A DNA stretch of 64,000 nucleotides from Mycolicibacterium komossense (GCF_025822605.1 NZ_JACKTY010000012.1:186001-250000); one strand, 5' to 3'; shown: positions 45,293-55,627, counted from the stretch's first letter. Program-made: numbers and translations. Notes: a model not told the origin generated them from the sequence alone.

Positions 45293-45310
45293 GGCAAACG
45301 TGGGCCTTTT

Positions 45311-45417
45311 GGCGTCTCTTCTCCGCATCGCTCGTGCCTCGCTCTGCGTCGGCGTGACGGGGCTTGTCGGCGTCACTTCTCCGCATCGCTCGTGCCTCGC
45401 TCTGCGTCGGCGTGACG
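45311..45417. repeat. Direct repeat, two ~49-bp copies
   Basis: 45311-45359 and 45369-45417 are the same 49-base sequence apart from one mismatch, giving a 58-base period. The core includes CTTCTCCGCATCGCTCGTGC and continues to CTGCGTCGGCGTGACG. It lies in the 180-base interval between the WS/DGAT and Hip1-like genes. No reading frame uses it. It resembles mycobacterial intergenic tandem repeats; copy number may vary. Confidence 0.9.
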
Positions 45418-45446
45418 CGGGCTGCCAGCGCTTAGGCAATTTTCAG

Positions 45447-45480
45447 CAAGCTCATGGCAGCATGTGTTGCCATGAGCTTG
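45447..45480 (+). promoter_or_regulatory. Perfect 13-bp hairpin covering the start codon
   Basis: CAAGCTCATGGCA (45447-45459) pairs perfectly with TGCCATGAGCTTG (45468-45480) around the eight-base loop GCATGTGT. The right arm contains the ATG at 45472 and the next three codons of the Hip1-like gene; the left arm holds an in-frame ATG (45454). As RNA this would hide the start codon; as DNA it could be an operator. Confidence 0.7.
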
Positions 45481-47004
45481 CTTTACCGCCGTCGGACGCT
45501 TCGTGCCCCGTTGATCGGGGTGGTCGTGGCGATGCTTGCGGTGTCTGGCTGCACGACCGTGGTCGATGGTCGTGCGACGATCGCCGCACCCCGGGTCGGA
45601 GATCCCGTCGCCTGGGAGCCCTGCCACTTCCAGAGTGGCGCCGAGAGCAGGCTGCCCGCCGGCACGCAGTGCGGACGAATCGCGGTGCCCGTCGACTACA
45701 GCAAGCCCGACGGCGCCCTCGCCGATATCGCGATGATCCGCTTTCCTGCCACCGGCGACAAGATCGGCTCACTCGTTATCAACCCGGGTGGGCCGGGGGA
45801 GTCGGGGATCGAGGCCGCGGTGGGGATGGTCGACACCCTCCCGCCCGATATCCGGCAACGATTCGACCTCGTGGGCTTCGATCCGCGCGGGATCGGGTCG
45901 TCGAGCCCGGAGCTGTGGTGCAACTCCGATGCCGATAACGACCGGCTCCGCGCCGAGCCCCAGCAGGACTACACCCCGGCCGGCGTCGCGCAGATCGAGA
46001 AGGAAACCAAGGAATTCGTCCAGCGCTGCGTCGACAAGATGGGCCTGGAGTTCCTGGCCAATATCGGAACTGCCAGCGTCGCGAAGGATCTCGACGCCAT
46101 CCGGGCGGCCATCGGAGATGACAAGCTGACCTACCTCGGCTACTCCTACGGAACCAGGATCGGCTCGGCCTACGCCGAGGAGTTCCCGCAGAACGTGCGG
46201 GCGATGATCCTCGACGGCGCCGTCGACCCCAATGCCGACCCGGTGGAGGAAGACGTCAAGCAGGCGAAGGCCTTCCAGGGCGCATTCAACGATTACGCGG
46301 CGGACTGCGCCAAGGATCCGTCCTGCCCGCTGGGCACCGATCCGGCGAAGGCCACCGAGGTCTACCTGGACCTGGTTGAGCCGTTGGGGCCGAAATCAGC
46401 GCCCACCAAAGACGGCCGCGGCCTGTCCTACAGCGACGCGGTAGTGGGAACCATCATGGCGCTCTACTCGCCGAGCTTGTGGCAGCATCTGACAACGGGA
46501 CTGAGTCAACTGAAGAACGGTCACGGCGACACCATGCTGGCTCTGGCCGACATGTACATGCGCCGTGATTCGCAGGGCCACTACACGAACGCCACCGACA
46601 CCCGAGCGGCGGTGAACTGTGTCGACCAGCCGCCACTGACCGATCCGGCCAAAGTGATCGACGAGGATCGGCGACTGCGCGAGGCGGCACCGTTCATGAG
46701 CTATGGGCAGTTCACCGGGCATGCACCGATGCCGACCTGTGCGTTCTGGCCCGTTCCACCGACCAGCCAGCCGCACCAACTCAACGTGACCGACTTGCCG
46801 CCGACTCTGGTGGTGTCGACGACCGGTGATCCCGCAACGCCGTACGAGGCGGGTGTCCAACTGGCCCAAGAACTCAAGGGTGGCCTACTCACCTACAACG
46901 GCACCCAGCACACCGTCGTCTTCCAGGGCGAGAGCTGTGTCGACGACTACGCCACCCAGTATCTGATCAACGGCACGCTGCCGCCGCCGGACGCCAAGTG
47001 CTGA
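45472..47004 (+). CDS. hip1: Hip1/CaeA-like lipoprotein serine hydrolase
   Basis: 510-aa exported alpha/beta hydrolase with a C-terminal TAP-like domain. A basic N-terminus and hydrophobic core lead to the lipobox LAVSGC (residues ~22-27), so it is probably a lipoprotein. The catalytic triad is Ser225 (GYSYGT), Asp453 (TTGDPATPYE) and His480 (GTQHTVV), close to Ser228/Asp463/His490 of M. tuberculosis Hip1. Hip1 (Rv2224c) is a cell-envelope protease/esterase; panB upstream and glnA2 downstream match its locus. Start 45472 rather than 45454 because the lipoprotein signal fits better. Confidence 0.92.
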   Translation: MSLLYRRRTLRAPLIGVVVAMLAVSGCTTVVDGRATIAAPRVGDPVAWEPCHFQSGAESRLPAGTQCGRIAVPVDYSKPDGALADIAMIRFPATGDKIGSLVINPGGPGESGIEAAVGMVDTLPPDIRQRFDLVGFDPRGIGSSSPELWCNSDADNDRLRAEPQQDYTPAGVAQIEKETKEFVQRCVDKMGLEFLANIGTASVAKDLDAIRAAIGDDKLTYLGYSYGTRIGSAYAEEFPQNVRAMILDGAVDPNADPVEEDVKQAKAFQGAFNDYAADCAKDPSCPLGTDPAKATEVYLDLVEPLGPKSAPTKDGRGLSYSDAVVGTIMALYSPSLWQHLTTGLSQLKNGHGDTMLALADMYMRRDSQGHYTNATDTRAAVNCVDQPPLTDPAKVIDEDRRLREAAPFMSYGQFTGHAPMPTCAFWPVPPTSQPHQLNVTDLPPTLVVSTTGDPATPYEAGVQLAQELKGGLLTYNGTQHTVVFQGESCVDDYATQYLINGTLPPPDAKC

Positions 47005-47119
47005 CCCTGGATCGGGTCCCAACCGCAATCGACGCCCGATAACGCGGCGCTGCCGTACTGAGACGCGAGCGTTATCGTCCTGCGGCGCTTCGCCTCCGAG
47101 TGCATGCGACCATGTCCGA

Positions 47120-48634
47120 ATGCGGCGCACCGGATCAGTGGGCTCGGCGCTGCTTGCCTGCGCACTGATTCTTGCCACCCCGGCGCCGGCGGCGTCGGCC
47201 ACCCCCGAGGGGGCCGCTGATCCGATTGCGCGACAGCAGAATTGGGGCGACTGCTCAGTATTTTTCGGTGCCGGCGCTGATGTGCCGCCGAGTGCGCAGT
47301 GCACGATGGTGCCCGTCGGGGGTACCGCGACCCAACCGCTGGCCAACCTGGCTGTGATCCGGATCCCGGCAACCGGCTCGCGGATCGGATCGCTGTTCAT
47401 CAACCCCGGCGGTCCCGGCGCGTCCGCCGTCGACAGCGCCGCGGGGATGGGAACCGCGCTGGCCGGGACCGAGATCACCGAGCACTTCGACCTCGTCGGT
47501 GTCGATCCGCGTGGGGTCGGGCACTCCACGCCGCAGCTGCGCTGTCGCACCGACGAGGAATTCGACGCCTGGCGCCGCGAGCCGATGGCCGACTACAGCC
47601 CGGCCGGCGTCGCCCACATCGAGGCGCTCTATCAACAATTCGTCGACCAGTGCGCGCAGCGGATGGGCACGGCATTCCTGTCCGGTGTCGGCACCGCCGA
47701 GACCGCCCGCGATATGGACACGGTCCGGCAGGTCATCGGCGACGAGCAGATCAACTATCTGGGATTCAGTTACGGCACCGACGTCGGGCGGGCCTACGTC
47801 GAGGAATTCGGCGACCACGTCAGGGCGATGGTGCTCGACGGCGCCATCGACCCCAGCATCGGGCCGGTCGAGAAGAACATCCGTCAGATGGCCGGCTTTC
47901 AGACCGCATTCAACGACTATGCGGCGGACTGTGCCCGCTCGCCGGGCTGCCCGCTAGGCCAGGACCCTGCCGCCTTCGTCGACCGCTATCACGCCCTGGT
48001 CGACCCGTTGGTCTTCGCGCCGGGGCGGACTTCCGATCCGCGCGGACTGAGCTACGCCGACGCCATCACCGGCACCGTCAACGCGCTGTACTCGCGGCAG
48101 TACTGGAAATACCTGACCAGCGGATTGCTCGGATTGCAGCGGGGTACCGACGCCGGAGACCTGTTGCTCCTGGCCGACGAATACCAGGGCCGTGGTCCCG
48201 ACGGTCGCTACAGCAATCTGCAGGACGCCTTCAACGCCGTGCGGTGCGTCGACGCCCCGACGCCGACCGATCCGGCGATCTGGGCCGCGGCCGACCAGCA
48301 AATTCGCCAGGTCGCCCCGTTCCTGGCCTACGGCGAATTCACCGGATACGCCCCCCGTGACATCTGTTCGTTCTGGCCGGTGTCCGCCACATCGACCCCG
48401 GGCCCGGCCGCCCCGGTGGCCCCCGGCAAGGTCGTCGTCGTCTCCACCACGCACGATCCGGCGACTCCGTACCAAGCCGGCGTGAATCTGGCCCAGCAAC
48501 TGGGGGCTCCGCTGATCACCTTCGAGGGCACTCAGCACACCGCGGTCTTCAACGGGTATCAGTGTCTGGACACCGCGGTGGTCCGGTATTTCGTGGATCT
48601 GACACCGCCGCCAGACAACCTGCACTGCAACTAG
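47120..48634 (+). CDS. Secreted Hip1-like hydrolase (Rv2223c-like)
   Basis: 504-aa paralogue of the preceding gene. Residues 1-~27 are a Sec signal peptide (LLACALILATPAPAASA) with no lipobox cysteine, so this copy should be released or loosely attached. Triad: Ser217 (GFSYGT), Asp446 (TTHDPATPYQ), His473 (GTQHTAV). Repeated cysteines at CAQ, CARSPGCP and DNLHC suggest disulfides. Orthologue of Rv2223c by position. A 115-base gap separates the genes; they may be co-transcribed. Confidence 0.91.
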   Translation: MRRTGSVGSALLACALILATPAPAASATPEGAADPIARQQNWGDCSVFFGAGADVPPSAQCTMVPVGGTATQPLANLAVIRIPATGSRIGSLFINPGGPGASAVDSAAGMGTALAGTEITEHFDLVGVDPRGVGHSTPQLRCRTDEEFDAWRREPMADYSPAGVAHIEALYQQFVDQCAQRMGTAFLSGVGTAETARDMDTVRQVIGDEQINYLGFSYGTDVGRAYVEEFGDHVRAMVLDGAIDPSIGPVEKNIRQMAGFQTAFNDYAADCARSPGCPLGQDPAAFVDRYHALVDPLVFAPGRTSDPRGLSYADAITGTVNALYSRQYWKYLTSGLLGLQRGTDAGDLLLLADEYQGRGPDGRYSNLQDAFNAVRCVDAPTPTDPAIWAAADQQIRQVAPFLAYGEFTGYAPRDICSFWPVSATSTPGPAAPVAPGKVVVVSTTHDPATPYQAGVNLAQQLGAPLITFEGTQHTAVFNGYQCLDTAVVRYFVDLTPPPDNLHCN

Positions 48635-48683
48635 AACCACCGTCGTAACACAGAATTAACAGCCGATGCATACGCTCGCGGTC

Positions 48684-50024
48684 ATGGATCGTCAGAAGGA
48701 ATTCGTGCTCCGTACGCTGGAGGAACGGGATATCCGTTTCGTCCGCTTGTGGTTCACCGATGTGCTCGGATTCCTGAAGTCGGTTGCCATCGCTCCTGCC
48801 GAACTCGAAGGTGCATTCGAGGAGGGGATCGGGTTCGACGGCTCCTCCATCGAGGGCTTCGCCCGGGTCTCGGAATCGGATACCGTCGCTCGGCCCGACC
48901 CGTCCACATTCCAGGTGCTTCCGTGGACGACGAGTGGTGGCGATCACCACTCGGCGCGGATGTTCTGCGATATCACCATGCCCGATGGTTCGCCGTCGTG
49001 GGCCGACTCCCGGCACGTGCTGCGCCGGCAGCTGGCCAAGGCCAGTGACCTGGGCTTTTCCTGCTATGTGCACCCCGAGATCGAGTTCTTCCTGCTCGAG
49101 CCCGGTCCATTCGACGGGTCCGTGCCCGTCCCGGCCGACAACGGCGGCTACTTCGACCAGGCCGTGCACGATTCGGCGCCGAACTTCCGCCGCCACGCGA
49201 TCGACGCCCTGGAGTCGATGGGCATCTCGGTGGAGTTCAGCCACCACGAGGGCGCTCCCGGCCAGCAGGAGATCGACCTGCGCTACGCCGACGCACTGTC
49301 CATGGCCGACAACGTGATGACATTCCGCTACGTGGTCAAGGAAGTTGCGCTGAAAGAGGGTGTGCGGGCGTCGTTCATGCCCAAGCCCTTCACCGAATAT
49401 CCGGGCTCGGCCATGCACACCCACATGAGTCTTTTCGAGGGCGAATCCAACGCATTCCACAGCCCGGACGATCCGCTGCAACTCTCCGATATCGGCAAGT
49501 CGTTCATCGCCGGCATCCTCGAACACGCCACCGAGATCAGCGCCGTCACCAACCAGTGGGTGAACTCCTACAAGCGCCTGGTGCAGGGCGGCGAGGCGCC
49601 GACCGCCGCCTCCTGGGGTGCGGCCAACCGTTCGGCGCTCGTTCGGGTGCCGATGTACACCCCGCGCAAATCGTCATCGCGGCGCGTCGAAGTGCGCAGC
49701 CCCGACTCGGCCTGCAATCCCTACCTGGCGTTCGCGGTGATGCTCGCGGCCGGCCTCAGGGGCGTGGAGAAGGGTTATGCGCTGGGGCCGCAGGCCGAGG
49801 ACAACGTCTGGAGCCTGACGCCTGAGGAGCGCCGCGCCATGGGCTACCGCGAGTTGCCGTCGAGTCTCGGCATCGCGCTGACGGAGATGGAAAGCTCCGA
49901 GCTGGTCGCCGAGGCGCTGGGCGAGCACGTCTTCGACTTCTTCCTGCGCAACAAGCGGGCGGAGTGGGAGAACTATCGCAGCCAGGTCACCCCGTTCGAG
50001 CGGAAGACTTACCTTTCGCTCTGA
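48684..50024 (+). CDS. glnA2: Type I glutamine synthetase GlnA2
   Basis: 446-aa glutamine synthetase-family enzyme. Motifs: GIGFDGSSIEGF, the metal-site PEIEFFLLE and SVEFSHHEGAPGQQEIDLRY, the nucleotide site SAMHTHMSLFEG and NSYKRLVQGGEAP. The C-terminal adenylylation-type loop NLYDLPPEE of GlnA1 is replaced (SLTPEERRAMGY), consistent with a non-adenylylated GlnA2. M. tuberculosis GlnA2 (Rv2222c) begins MDRQKEFVL, the same as the chosen start at 48684. It precedes glnE as in that genome. Confidence 0.96.
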   Translation: MDRQKEFVLRTLEERDIRFVRLWFTDVLGFLKSVAIAPAELEGAFEEGIGFDGSSIEGFARVSESDTVARPDPSTFQVLPWTTSGGDHHSARMFCDITMPDGSPSWADSRHVLRRQLAKASDLGFSCYVHPEIEFFLLEPGPFDGSVPVPADNGGYFDQAVHDSAPNFRRHAIDALESMGISVEFSHHEGAPGQQEIDLRYADALSMADNVMTFRYVVKEVALKEGVRASFMPKPFTEYPGSAMHTHMSLFEGESNAFHSPDDPLQLSDIGKSFIAGILEHATEISAVTNQWVNSYKRLVQGGEAPTAASWGAANRSALVRVPMYTPRKSSSRRVEVRSPDSACNPYLAFAVMLAAGLRGVEKGYALGPQAEDNVWSLTPEERRAMGYRELPSSLGIALTEMESSELVAEALGEHVFDFFLRNKRAEWENYRSQVTPFERKTYLSL

Positions 50025-50119
50025 AAACCTCACGCTCTGAAAGTGCGGGGTCTGGCTCCAGATACGGATAGCCGTGGCGGCTGTCACACACCGCCGTCGC
50101 GGTGCGTTACCGTTATTTA

Positions 50120-53095
50120 ATGCCTAAGCCTGCGACGCAGCGTCCGAAGCTGCCCAGCGTAGGCCGACTCGGACTGGTCGAACCGCCTGCACGTGCCGAT
50201 CTGACACGGCTCGGCTGGACCACCGATGCGCACGTCGAACTGCTCTGGTCGCTCTCGCGGGCGCCCGACGCCGACGCGGCGCTGCGCGCCATGGTCCGGC
50301 TGGCCGACGCCGCCGGTGCGGAGTGGGACGAACTCAACACCGCCGTCATGAAGGACCGCAGCCTGCGCGGGCGGCTGTTCGCCGTCCTCGGCTCGTCGCT
50401 GGCGCTTGGCGACCATCTGGTGGCCCACCCGCAGTCCTGGCATCTACTGCAAGGCAATCTCGTCCTGCCGTCTGCCGACGAACTGCACCGGCTGTTCACC
50501 GACTGCGTCACCGAGGCGCCCAAGGACGCGGTGCTCCCGGCGCTGCGCACGCTCTACCGCGACCGACTGCTGGTGCTGGCCGCGCTCGACGTTGCGCCGA
50601 CGGTGGAGAACGAACCGGTGCTGCCGTTCGCGACCGTCGGCAGCCATCTCGCCGATCTGGCCGACGCCGCACTGGGGGCGGCGCTGCAGGTGGCCGTCGC
50701 GACAGTGTGCAAAGAAGGCACTCCGGCGCCGCGGCTGGCCGTCATCGCGATGGGCAAATGCGGTGCACGCGAACTGAACTACGTCAGCGACGTCGACATC
50801 ATCTTCGTGGCGGGGAGCACTGCCCAGGACAATCTGGCGATCACCACCCGGGTGGCCGGGGAGATGATGCGGCTGGCGTCCGAGACGTTCTTCGAAGTCG
50901 ACGCTGCGCTTCGCCCCGAAGGCAAGCACGGTCAGTTGGTCCGCACGCTGGAATCGCACGTCGCCTACTACGAGCGCTGGGCAAAAACCTGGGAGTTCCA
51001 GGCACTACTCAAGGCCCGGCCCGCTGTCGGCGATGCCGAGTTGGGCAAGCAGTACATGGCCGCACTGATGCCGATGGTGTGGACTGCTTGCGAGCGTGAG
51101 GATTTCGTTCCCGACGTGCAGGCGATGCGCCGCCGTGTCGAGCAGCTGGTGCCCGCCGACGTGCGCGCCCGCGAGATCAAGCTTGGCACCGGCGGTCTGC
51201 GTGACGTCGAATTCGCGGTGCAGCTGCTTCAGTTGGTGCACGGCCGCAACGACAGCTCGCTGCATGTGAGCTCGACGGTGGAGGCATTGGCCGCGCTGAG
51301 CGCGGGTGGGTACGTGGGCCGCGACGATGCCGCCAATATGACGGCCTCCTACGAATTTCTGCGGCTGCTCGAGCACCGCCTCCAGTTGCAGCGGCTCAAA
51401 CGGACCCACATGCTGCCCGCTCCCGACGACGACGAGGCGCTGCGCTGGCTGGCCCGGGCCGCTCACGTCCGGCCCGACGGTCAGCACGACGCGCTGGGGG
51501 TGTTGCGCGAGGAGATGCGCCGCCAGAGCCTGCGGGTGTCGCGGCTGCACGCGAAGCTGTTCTACCAACCGCTGCTGGAATCCCTTGGCGGCTCGGTCGA
51601 TATCACCTCCGGGCTGACTGCCGAAGCCGCCGAACGTCAGCTCGCCGCCCTGGGCTATCAGTCGCCGGCGAGTGCGCTGACTCACCTGTCGGCGATGGCC
51701 AATCAGAGCGGGCGGCGCGGCCGTGTCCAGGCCGTGTTGTTGCCGACCCTGCTGGACTGGCTTTCGGACACCCCCGACCCGGACGGCGGCCTGCTGGCGT
51801 ACCGCCGGGTGAGCGAGGCGTTGGCTGAACAGCGTTGGTACCTAGCCACATTGCGCGACGAGAGCGCGGTCGCCAAACGCCTGATGCACGTGCTGGGCAC
51901 CTCGGCGTTCGTGCCGGAGCTGCTGATGCGCGCACCCGAGGTCATCCAGTCCTACGCCGACGGGCCAAGCGGTCCCAAGCTGCTCGACACCGACCCCGAG
52001 GTGATCTCGAGGGCGCTCGTCGCCGCGGCCGGGCGGCAGGCCGATCCGATCAAAGCCATCGCGGCCGCCCGCACGCTGCGCCGTCGCGAACTTGCCCGCA
52101 TCGCTTCGGCGGATCTGCTCGGCATGCTCGAAGTGCGCGATGTGTGCAAAGCCCTGACCGCCGTCTGGGTGGCCGTGCTGCAGGCGGCTCTGGAGGCCGT
52201 GATCCGCGCCAACACTCCCGCCGGGGACCGCGCCCCCGCGACGATCGCGGTGATCGGGATGGGCCGGCTCGGTGGCGGGGAACTGGGCTACGGTTCCGAC
52301 GCCGACGTCATGTTCGTCTGCGAGCCGACCGATGGCTTCGACGACAGTGCTGCGGTGAAGTGGTCGGTTTCGGTCGCCGAGCAGGTGCGTGCACTGCTGG
52401 GCACACCCAGCGCGGACCCGCCGCTAGAGGTCGACATCAATCTGCGGCCCGAAGGCCGCAGCGGACCGCTGGTCCGCACCCTCTCGTCCTACGCCGCGTA
52501 CTACGAGCAATGGGCACAGCCGTGGGAGATCCAGGCTCTGCTCCGGGCGCACCGGGTGGCCGGCGACCCTGATCTGGGTGAGCAGTTCCTGCACCTGATC
52601 GACAAGACGCGCTACCCATCAGGCGGGGTATCGACGGAGGCGGTACAGGAGATCCGGCGCATCAAGGCCCGCGTCGACGCCGAACGATTGCCCCGCGGCG
52701 CCGATCCCAACACCCACACCAAACTCGGGCGCGGCGGACTGGCCGATGTCGAATGGACCGTTCAGTTGCTGCAACTGCGGTTCGCGCACCGGATCCCGGC
52801 GCTGCACAACACCTCGACACTGGAATCCCTCGACGCGATCGGCGCAGCCGAGCTGATCGCCGAAGGTGACGTCGATCTGCTGCGCCAGGCGTGGCTCACG
52901 GCGACCAGGGCCCGCAACGCGCTGGTGCTCGTCAGGGGCAAGCCGACTGATCAACTACCCGGACCGGGGCGACAGCTCAATGCCGTCGCCGTCGCGGCGG
53001 GCTGGCCGACCGACGATGGCAGCGAGTTCCTGGACAACTATCTGCGCGTCACCAGGCGGGCAAAAGCTGTGGTGCGCAAGGTCTTCGGCGACTAG
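50120..53095 (+). CDS. glnE: Bifunctional glutamine synthetase adenylyltransferase/deadenylase
   Basis: 991-aa regulator of glutamine synthetase. It has two homologous nucleotidyltransferase halves: the N-terminal catalytic block [12 protein letters not shown] (residue ~220) followed by [18 protein letters not shown], and the C-terminal [12 protein letters not shown] (~725) followed by [18 protein letters not shown]. Each half also has a [10 protein letters not shown] / [10 protein letters not shown] block. Length and order match GlnE. The ATG at 50120 is used ([19 protein letters not shown], as in M. tuberculosis GlnE); it lies 95 bases after glnA2. Confidence 0.96.
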   Translation: MPKPATQRPKLPSVGRLGLVEPPARADLTRLGWTTDAHVELLWSLSRAPDADAALRAMVRLADAAGAEWDELNTAVMKDRSLRGRLFAVLGSSLALGDHLVAHPQSWHLLQGNLVLPSADELHRLFTDCVTEAPKDAVLPALRTLYRDRLLVLAALDVAPTVENEPVLPFATVGSHLADLADAALGAALQVAVATVCKEGTPAPRLAVIAMGKCGARELNYVSDVDIIFVAGSTAQDNLAITTRVAGEMMRLASETFFEVDAALRPEGKHGQLVRTLESHVAYYERWAKTWEFQALLKARPAVGDAELGKQYMAALMPMVWTACEREDFVPDVQAMRRRVEQLVPADVRAREIKLGTGGLRDVEFAVQLLQLVHGRNDSSLHVSSTVEALAALSAGGYVGRDDAANMTASYEFLRLLEHRLQLQRLKRTHMLPAPDDDEALRWLARAAHVRPDGQHDALGVLREEMRRQSLRVSRLHAKLFYQPLLESLGGSVDITSGLTAEAAERQLAALGYQSPASALTHLSAMANQSGRRGRVQAVLLPTLLDWLSDTPDPDGGLLAYRRVSEALAEQRWYLATLRDESAVAKRLMHVLGTSAFVPELLMRAPEVIQSYADGPSGPKLLDTDPEVISRALVAAAGRQADPIKAIAAARTLRRRELARIASADLLGMLEVRDVCKALTAVWVAVLQAALEAVIRANTPAGDRAPATIAVIGMGRLGGGELGYGSDADVMFVCEPTDGFDDSAAVKWSVSVAEQVRALLGTPSADPPLEVDINLRPEGRSGPLVRTLSSYAAYYEQWAQPWEIQALLRAHRVAGDPDLGEQFLHLIDKTRYPSGGVSTEAVQEIRRIKARVDAERLPRGADPNTHTKLGRGGLADVEWTVQLLQLRFAHRIPALHNTSTLESLDAIGAAELIAEGDVDLLRQAWLTATRARNALVLVRGKPTDQLPGPGRQLNAVAVAAGWPTDDGSEFLDNYLRVTRRAKAVVRKVFGD

Positions 53096-53275
53096 TCGAG
53101 TCGACAATCCGGCGCGGGGGCAACGGCGGTGGTAAGCGTCTGGCCCCGCGACGGGTATCCATATCGGGTGCCCCTGGCGGGCCCGTTTGGGACGCCACGC
53201 CACCCCGGAGCATTTTCACAGACCCCTTGATGTTATTAAGGACTGTCAGGGGGCGACGGTCAGGAGTTCACACGG

Positions 53276-53902
53276 GTGCGGCAATTCACTCACGAGGCGA
53301 TCGACAGCGCGGAGTTCGATCGGCAGAAGGCGCTCTATTCGCCGTTCACCCAGTCCGTGCGCGAGCTGCTGGACGCGGCCATCCGCACCCAGGTCGACGA
53401 CGACACGATCCGAGAGGCGCAGCTGGCCATCGAGGCGGTGACCCAACGGCTGCGGGCCAGGCAACTCGAAGGGGCCTACGGGGTGCGCTACACCGTCGAC
53501 GGCCGAGGTCAAGCCTGGGGTAATCCGGTGATCGGTGTGCGCAACGCGATGGCCCCGCCACTGATGATCCACACCGACCCGGATCTGCGCTGCTGGTCGG
53601 AGTTCGAACTCGGCGCGGCCTACGAGGGCCCGCCAGGGCACGTGCACGGCGGGGTTTCCGCGCTGGTACTCGACCACATCCTGGGTGAGGCGGCCAGCGC
53701 GGGGATGACCAAACCGAACTTCACCGGCACCATCAGCTGTCGTTACCTGCGTGGGACCCCGCTGGGTGCGTTGCGTGCCGAGGCCTACATCGATCGGGTC
53801 GAGGGTGTGAAAACTTTTGCACGAGGGTTTATCTCGGACGCCGACGGGCACACCGTCGAGGCCGAGGGCGTGTTCATCAGGCCAGTGTGGGCGAGGGACT
53901 GA
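53276..53902 (+). CDS. Hotdog-fold thioesterase
   Basis: 208-aa PaaI/4HBT-type thioesterase domain protein. The hotdog core is in the C-terminal half: GPPGHVHGGVSALVLDHILG (His-Gly-Gly helix) followed by TGTISCRYLRGTPLG. A ~90-residue helical N-terminal extension (VRELLDAAIRTQVDDDTI) is typical of mycobacterial members. GTG start at 53276 follows CAGGAG. The stop overlaps the next gene start (TGATG). It presumably hydrolyses an acyl-CoA; substrate unknown. Confidence 0.88.
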   Translation: MRQFTHEAIDSAEFDRQKALYSPFTQSVRELLDAAIRTQVDDDTIREAQLAIEAVTQRLRARQLEGAYGVRYTVDGRGQAWGNPVIGVRNAMAPPLMIHTDPDLRCWSEFELGAAYEGPPGHVHGGVSALVLDHILGEAASAGMTKPNFTGTISCRYLRGTPLGALRAEAYIDRVEGVKTFARGFISDADGHTVEAEGVFIRPVWARD

Positions 53903-54765
53903 TGGCGCTGAAGTTCTACGTCAGCACCGCGTTTCTCGACACCCGCGAGGCCATCGACATCGCGAAGGCGGCCGACGACCTCGGCTACGACGGGATGGCC
54001 GTGCCCGACCACGTGATCAACCTCGAGACGCTGGCTACGCCGTACCCGTACACCAAGGACGGCAAGCGCCGTTGGGAGCCGTTCACCGACTGGCCGGACC
54101 CATGGGTGCTCATCGGGGCCGTCGCACTGGTGACCAGCCGGCTCAAGTTCGTCACCACGGTATACATCCCCGGCATGCGGGAGCCCTACTCGGCGGCGAA
54201 GTCCATTGGTACCGCGGCATATCTGGCGCAGGGCCGGCTTGAGCTCGGGATCGGAGTCGGCTGGTGCGAGGAAGAGTTCACTTTGATGGGTCAGCGCTTC
54301 GATCGCCGCGGTAAGCGCACCGACGAGATGCTCGAGCTGATGAAGAAGCTGTGGCAGCCGGGCTGGACGGAGTTCGACGGCGAGTTTTATCACACGCCGC
54401 GCCTGGAGATGCAACCCACGCCGCCACCCATCCCGATCTACGCGGGCGGCCTATCCGAAGTGGCGCTCAAGCGGGCGTCTCGGCACGACGGTTGGATCGG
54501 CGATCTCATCTCCACCGACCAGGCGCTGATCCGGGTGGAACGGCTACGGGAACTGCGCGCCGAAAAGGGTTTGACCATGGACGGATTCACCGTCCTCACG
54601 CCGCTGACCGACGCCTTCACCCCGGAACACTTCGAGCGCGCCGAGGCCGGAGGCATCACCGGCATCATCACGATGCCGTGGATGTTCTACACCGGTCCCG
54701 ATGCGTCACTCGCCGAGAAGGTCGACGGGATGAAGCGCTACCGCAGGGATCTGGCGCTGGACTAG
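53902..54765 (+). CDS. LLM-class F420-dependent oxidoreductase-like protein
   Basis: 287-aa luciferase-like TIM barrel. Typical blocks: YDGMAVPDHVINLETLATPY, a long first half with WVLIGAVALVTSRLKFVTTVY, the flavin/F420-site RLELGIGVGWCEEEF and FDRRGKRTDEMLELM. Mycobacteria carry many F420-using members, so F420 rather than FMN is likely (family knowledge). It is coupled to the thioesterase gene by TGATG, suggesting a joint role in a CoA-linked redox pathway (inference). Convergent with DoxX by 4 bases. Confidence 0.9.
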   Translation: MALKFYVSTAFLDTREAIDIAKAADDLGYDGMAVPDHVINLETLATPYPYTKDGKRRWEPFTDWPDPWVLIGAVALVTSRLKFVTTVYIPGMREPYSAAKSIGTAAYLAQGRLELGIGVGWCEEEFTLMGQRFDRRGKRTDEMLELMKKLWQPGWTEFDGEFYHTPRLEMQPTPPPIPIYAGGLSEVALKRASRHDGWIGDLISTDQALIRVERLRELRAEKGLTMDGFTVLTPLTDAFTPEHFERAEAGGITGIITMPWMFYTGPDASLAEKVDGMKRYRRDLALD

Positions 54766-55157
54766 CGCCTGTGGGCGTCCAAGGCGTAGACGCCACCTCC
54801 GGTGAAGATCAGCAAGAAGAACGAAAAGCACAGCAGCAGTGCGGGTTCGCCCTTGTTGATGATCGGCCAGAAATCGGTGGGCAGGTGCTCGGTGAAATAG
54901 GCGAAGGCCATCACCCCGGAGGCGATGAAAGCCGCGATACGGGTGAATAATCCGACCGCGATCAGAACACCGGTGATCAGCTCGAGAACGCCGGCGTAGA
55001 AAAGCGGCCATGCCCCGATCGGCGCTGCCTCGCCGGTCGGCCAGCCGAACAGATGCGCCGTGGCGTGGGTGAGCAGCACCAGGGCGGTGATCACCCGGAA
55101 GAGGCTCAGGGCAGCGGGGGCGTACCTGTTGAGTCGGGCGTCCAATTGCTGAGTCAT
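54762..55157 (-). CDS. DoxX-family membrane protein
   Basis: 131-aa protein with four predicted membrane helices: ALSLFRVITALVLLTHATAH, WPLFYAGVLELITGVLIAVG, AAFIASGVMAFAYFTEHL and ALLLCFSFFLLIFTGGG. DoxX proteins are small membrane subunits linked to redox reactions; in M. tuberculosis one works with superoxide dismutase. Start at 55157. Alone on this strand apart from dtd upstream, from which it is separated by 38 bases. Confidence 0.88.
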   Translation of the reverse strand: MTQQLDARLNRYAPAALSLFRVITALVLLTHATAHLFGWPTGEAAPIGAWPLFYAGVLELITGVLIAVGLFTRIAAFIASGVMAFAYFTEHLPTDFWPIINKGEPALLLCFSFFLLIFTGGGVYALDAHRR

Positions 55158-55195
55158 AGCCGCGAGCCTACTATCCGGACCATAGTCCGGATAAT

Positions 55196-55627
55196 TTACG
55201 TCTCCAGCAAAATGGTCACCGGGCCGTCGTTGACCAGCGCGACCTGCATGTCGGCACCGAACACGCCCGTCTGCACCGACGCGCCGAGCGCGCGCAACGC
55301 CTGCGCGAACGCCGTCACCAACGGTTGGGCGATCGGCCCCGGCGCAGCGGCATTCCACGACGGTCGCCGGCCCTTCGCAGTGTTGGCATACAGGGTGAAC
55401 TGGCTGACCACCAGAATGGGTGCGCCGATGTCAGCGGCACTGCGTTCGTCGTCGAGAATGCGCAATTGCCAGAGCTTTTCCGCCATCCGCAGAGCTTTAT
55501 CGGTGTCGTCGTCGTGGGTGACGCCCACCAAGGCCAGCAGACCCTGCGCTGTGGGTCGGATCTCGCCGACCACCTCGCCGCCGACGGTGACACTCGCCGA
55601 CGACACCCGCTGTACCAGGACCCGCAT
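55196..55627 (-). CDS. dtd: D-aminoacyl-tRNA deacylase
   Basis: 143-aa enzyme that removes D-amino acids wrongly attached to tRNA. The start [21 protein letters not shown], the core [33 protein letters not shown] (catalytic SQFTL) and the C-terminal [22 protein letters not shown] (NxGP-like motif) are all conserved. ATG at 55627; an upstream ATG (55651) is less likely. Same strand as DoxX. Confidence 0.95.
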   Translation of the reverse strand: MRVLVQRVSSASVTVGGEVVGEIRPTAQGLLALVGVTHDDDTDKALRMAEKLWQLRILDDERSAADIGAPILVVSQFTLYANTAKGRRPSWNAAAPGPIAQPLVTAFAQALRALGASVQTGVFGADMQVALVNDGPVTILLET

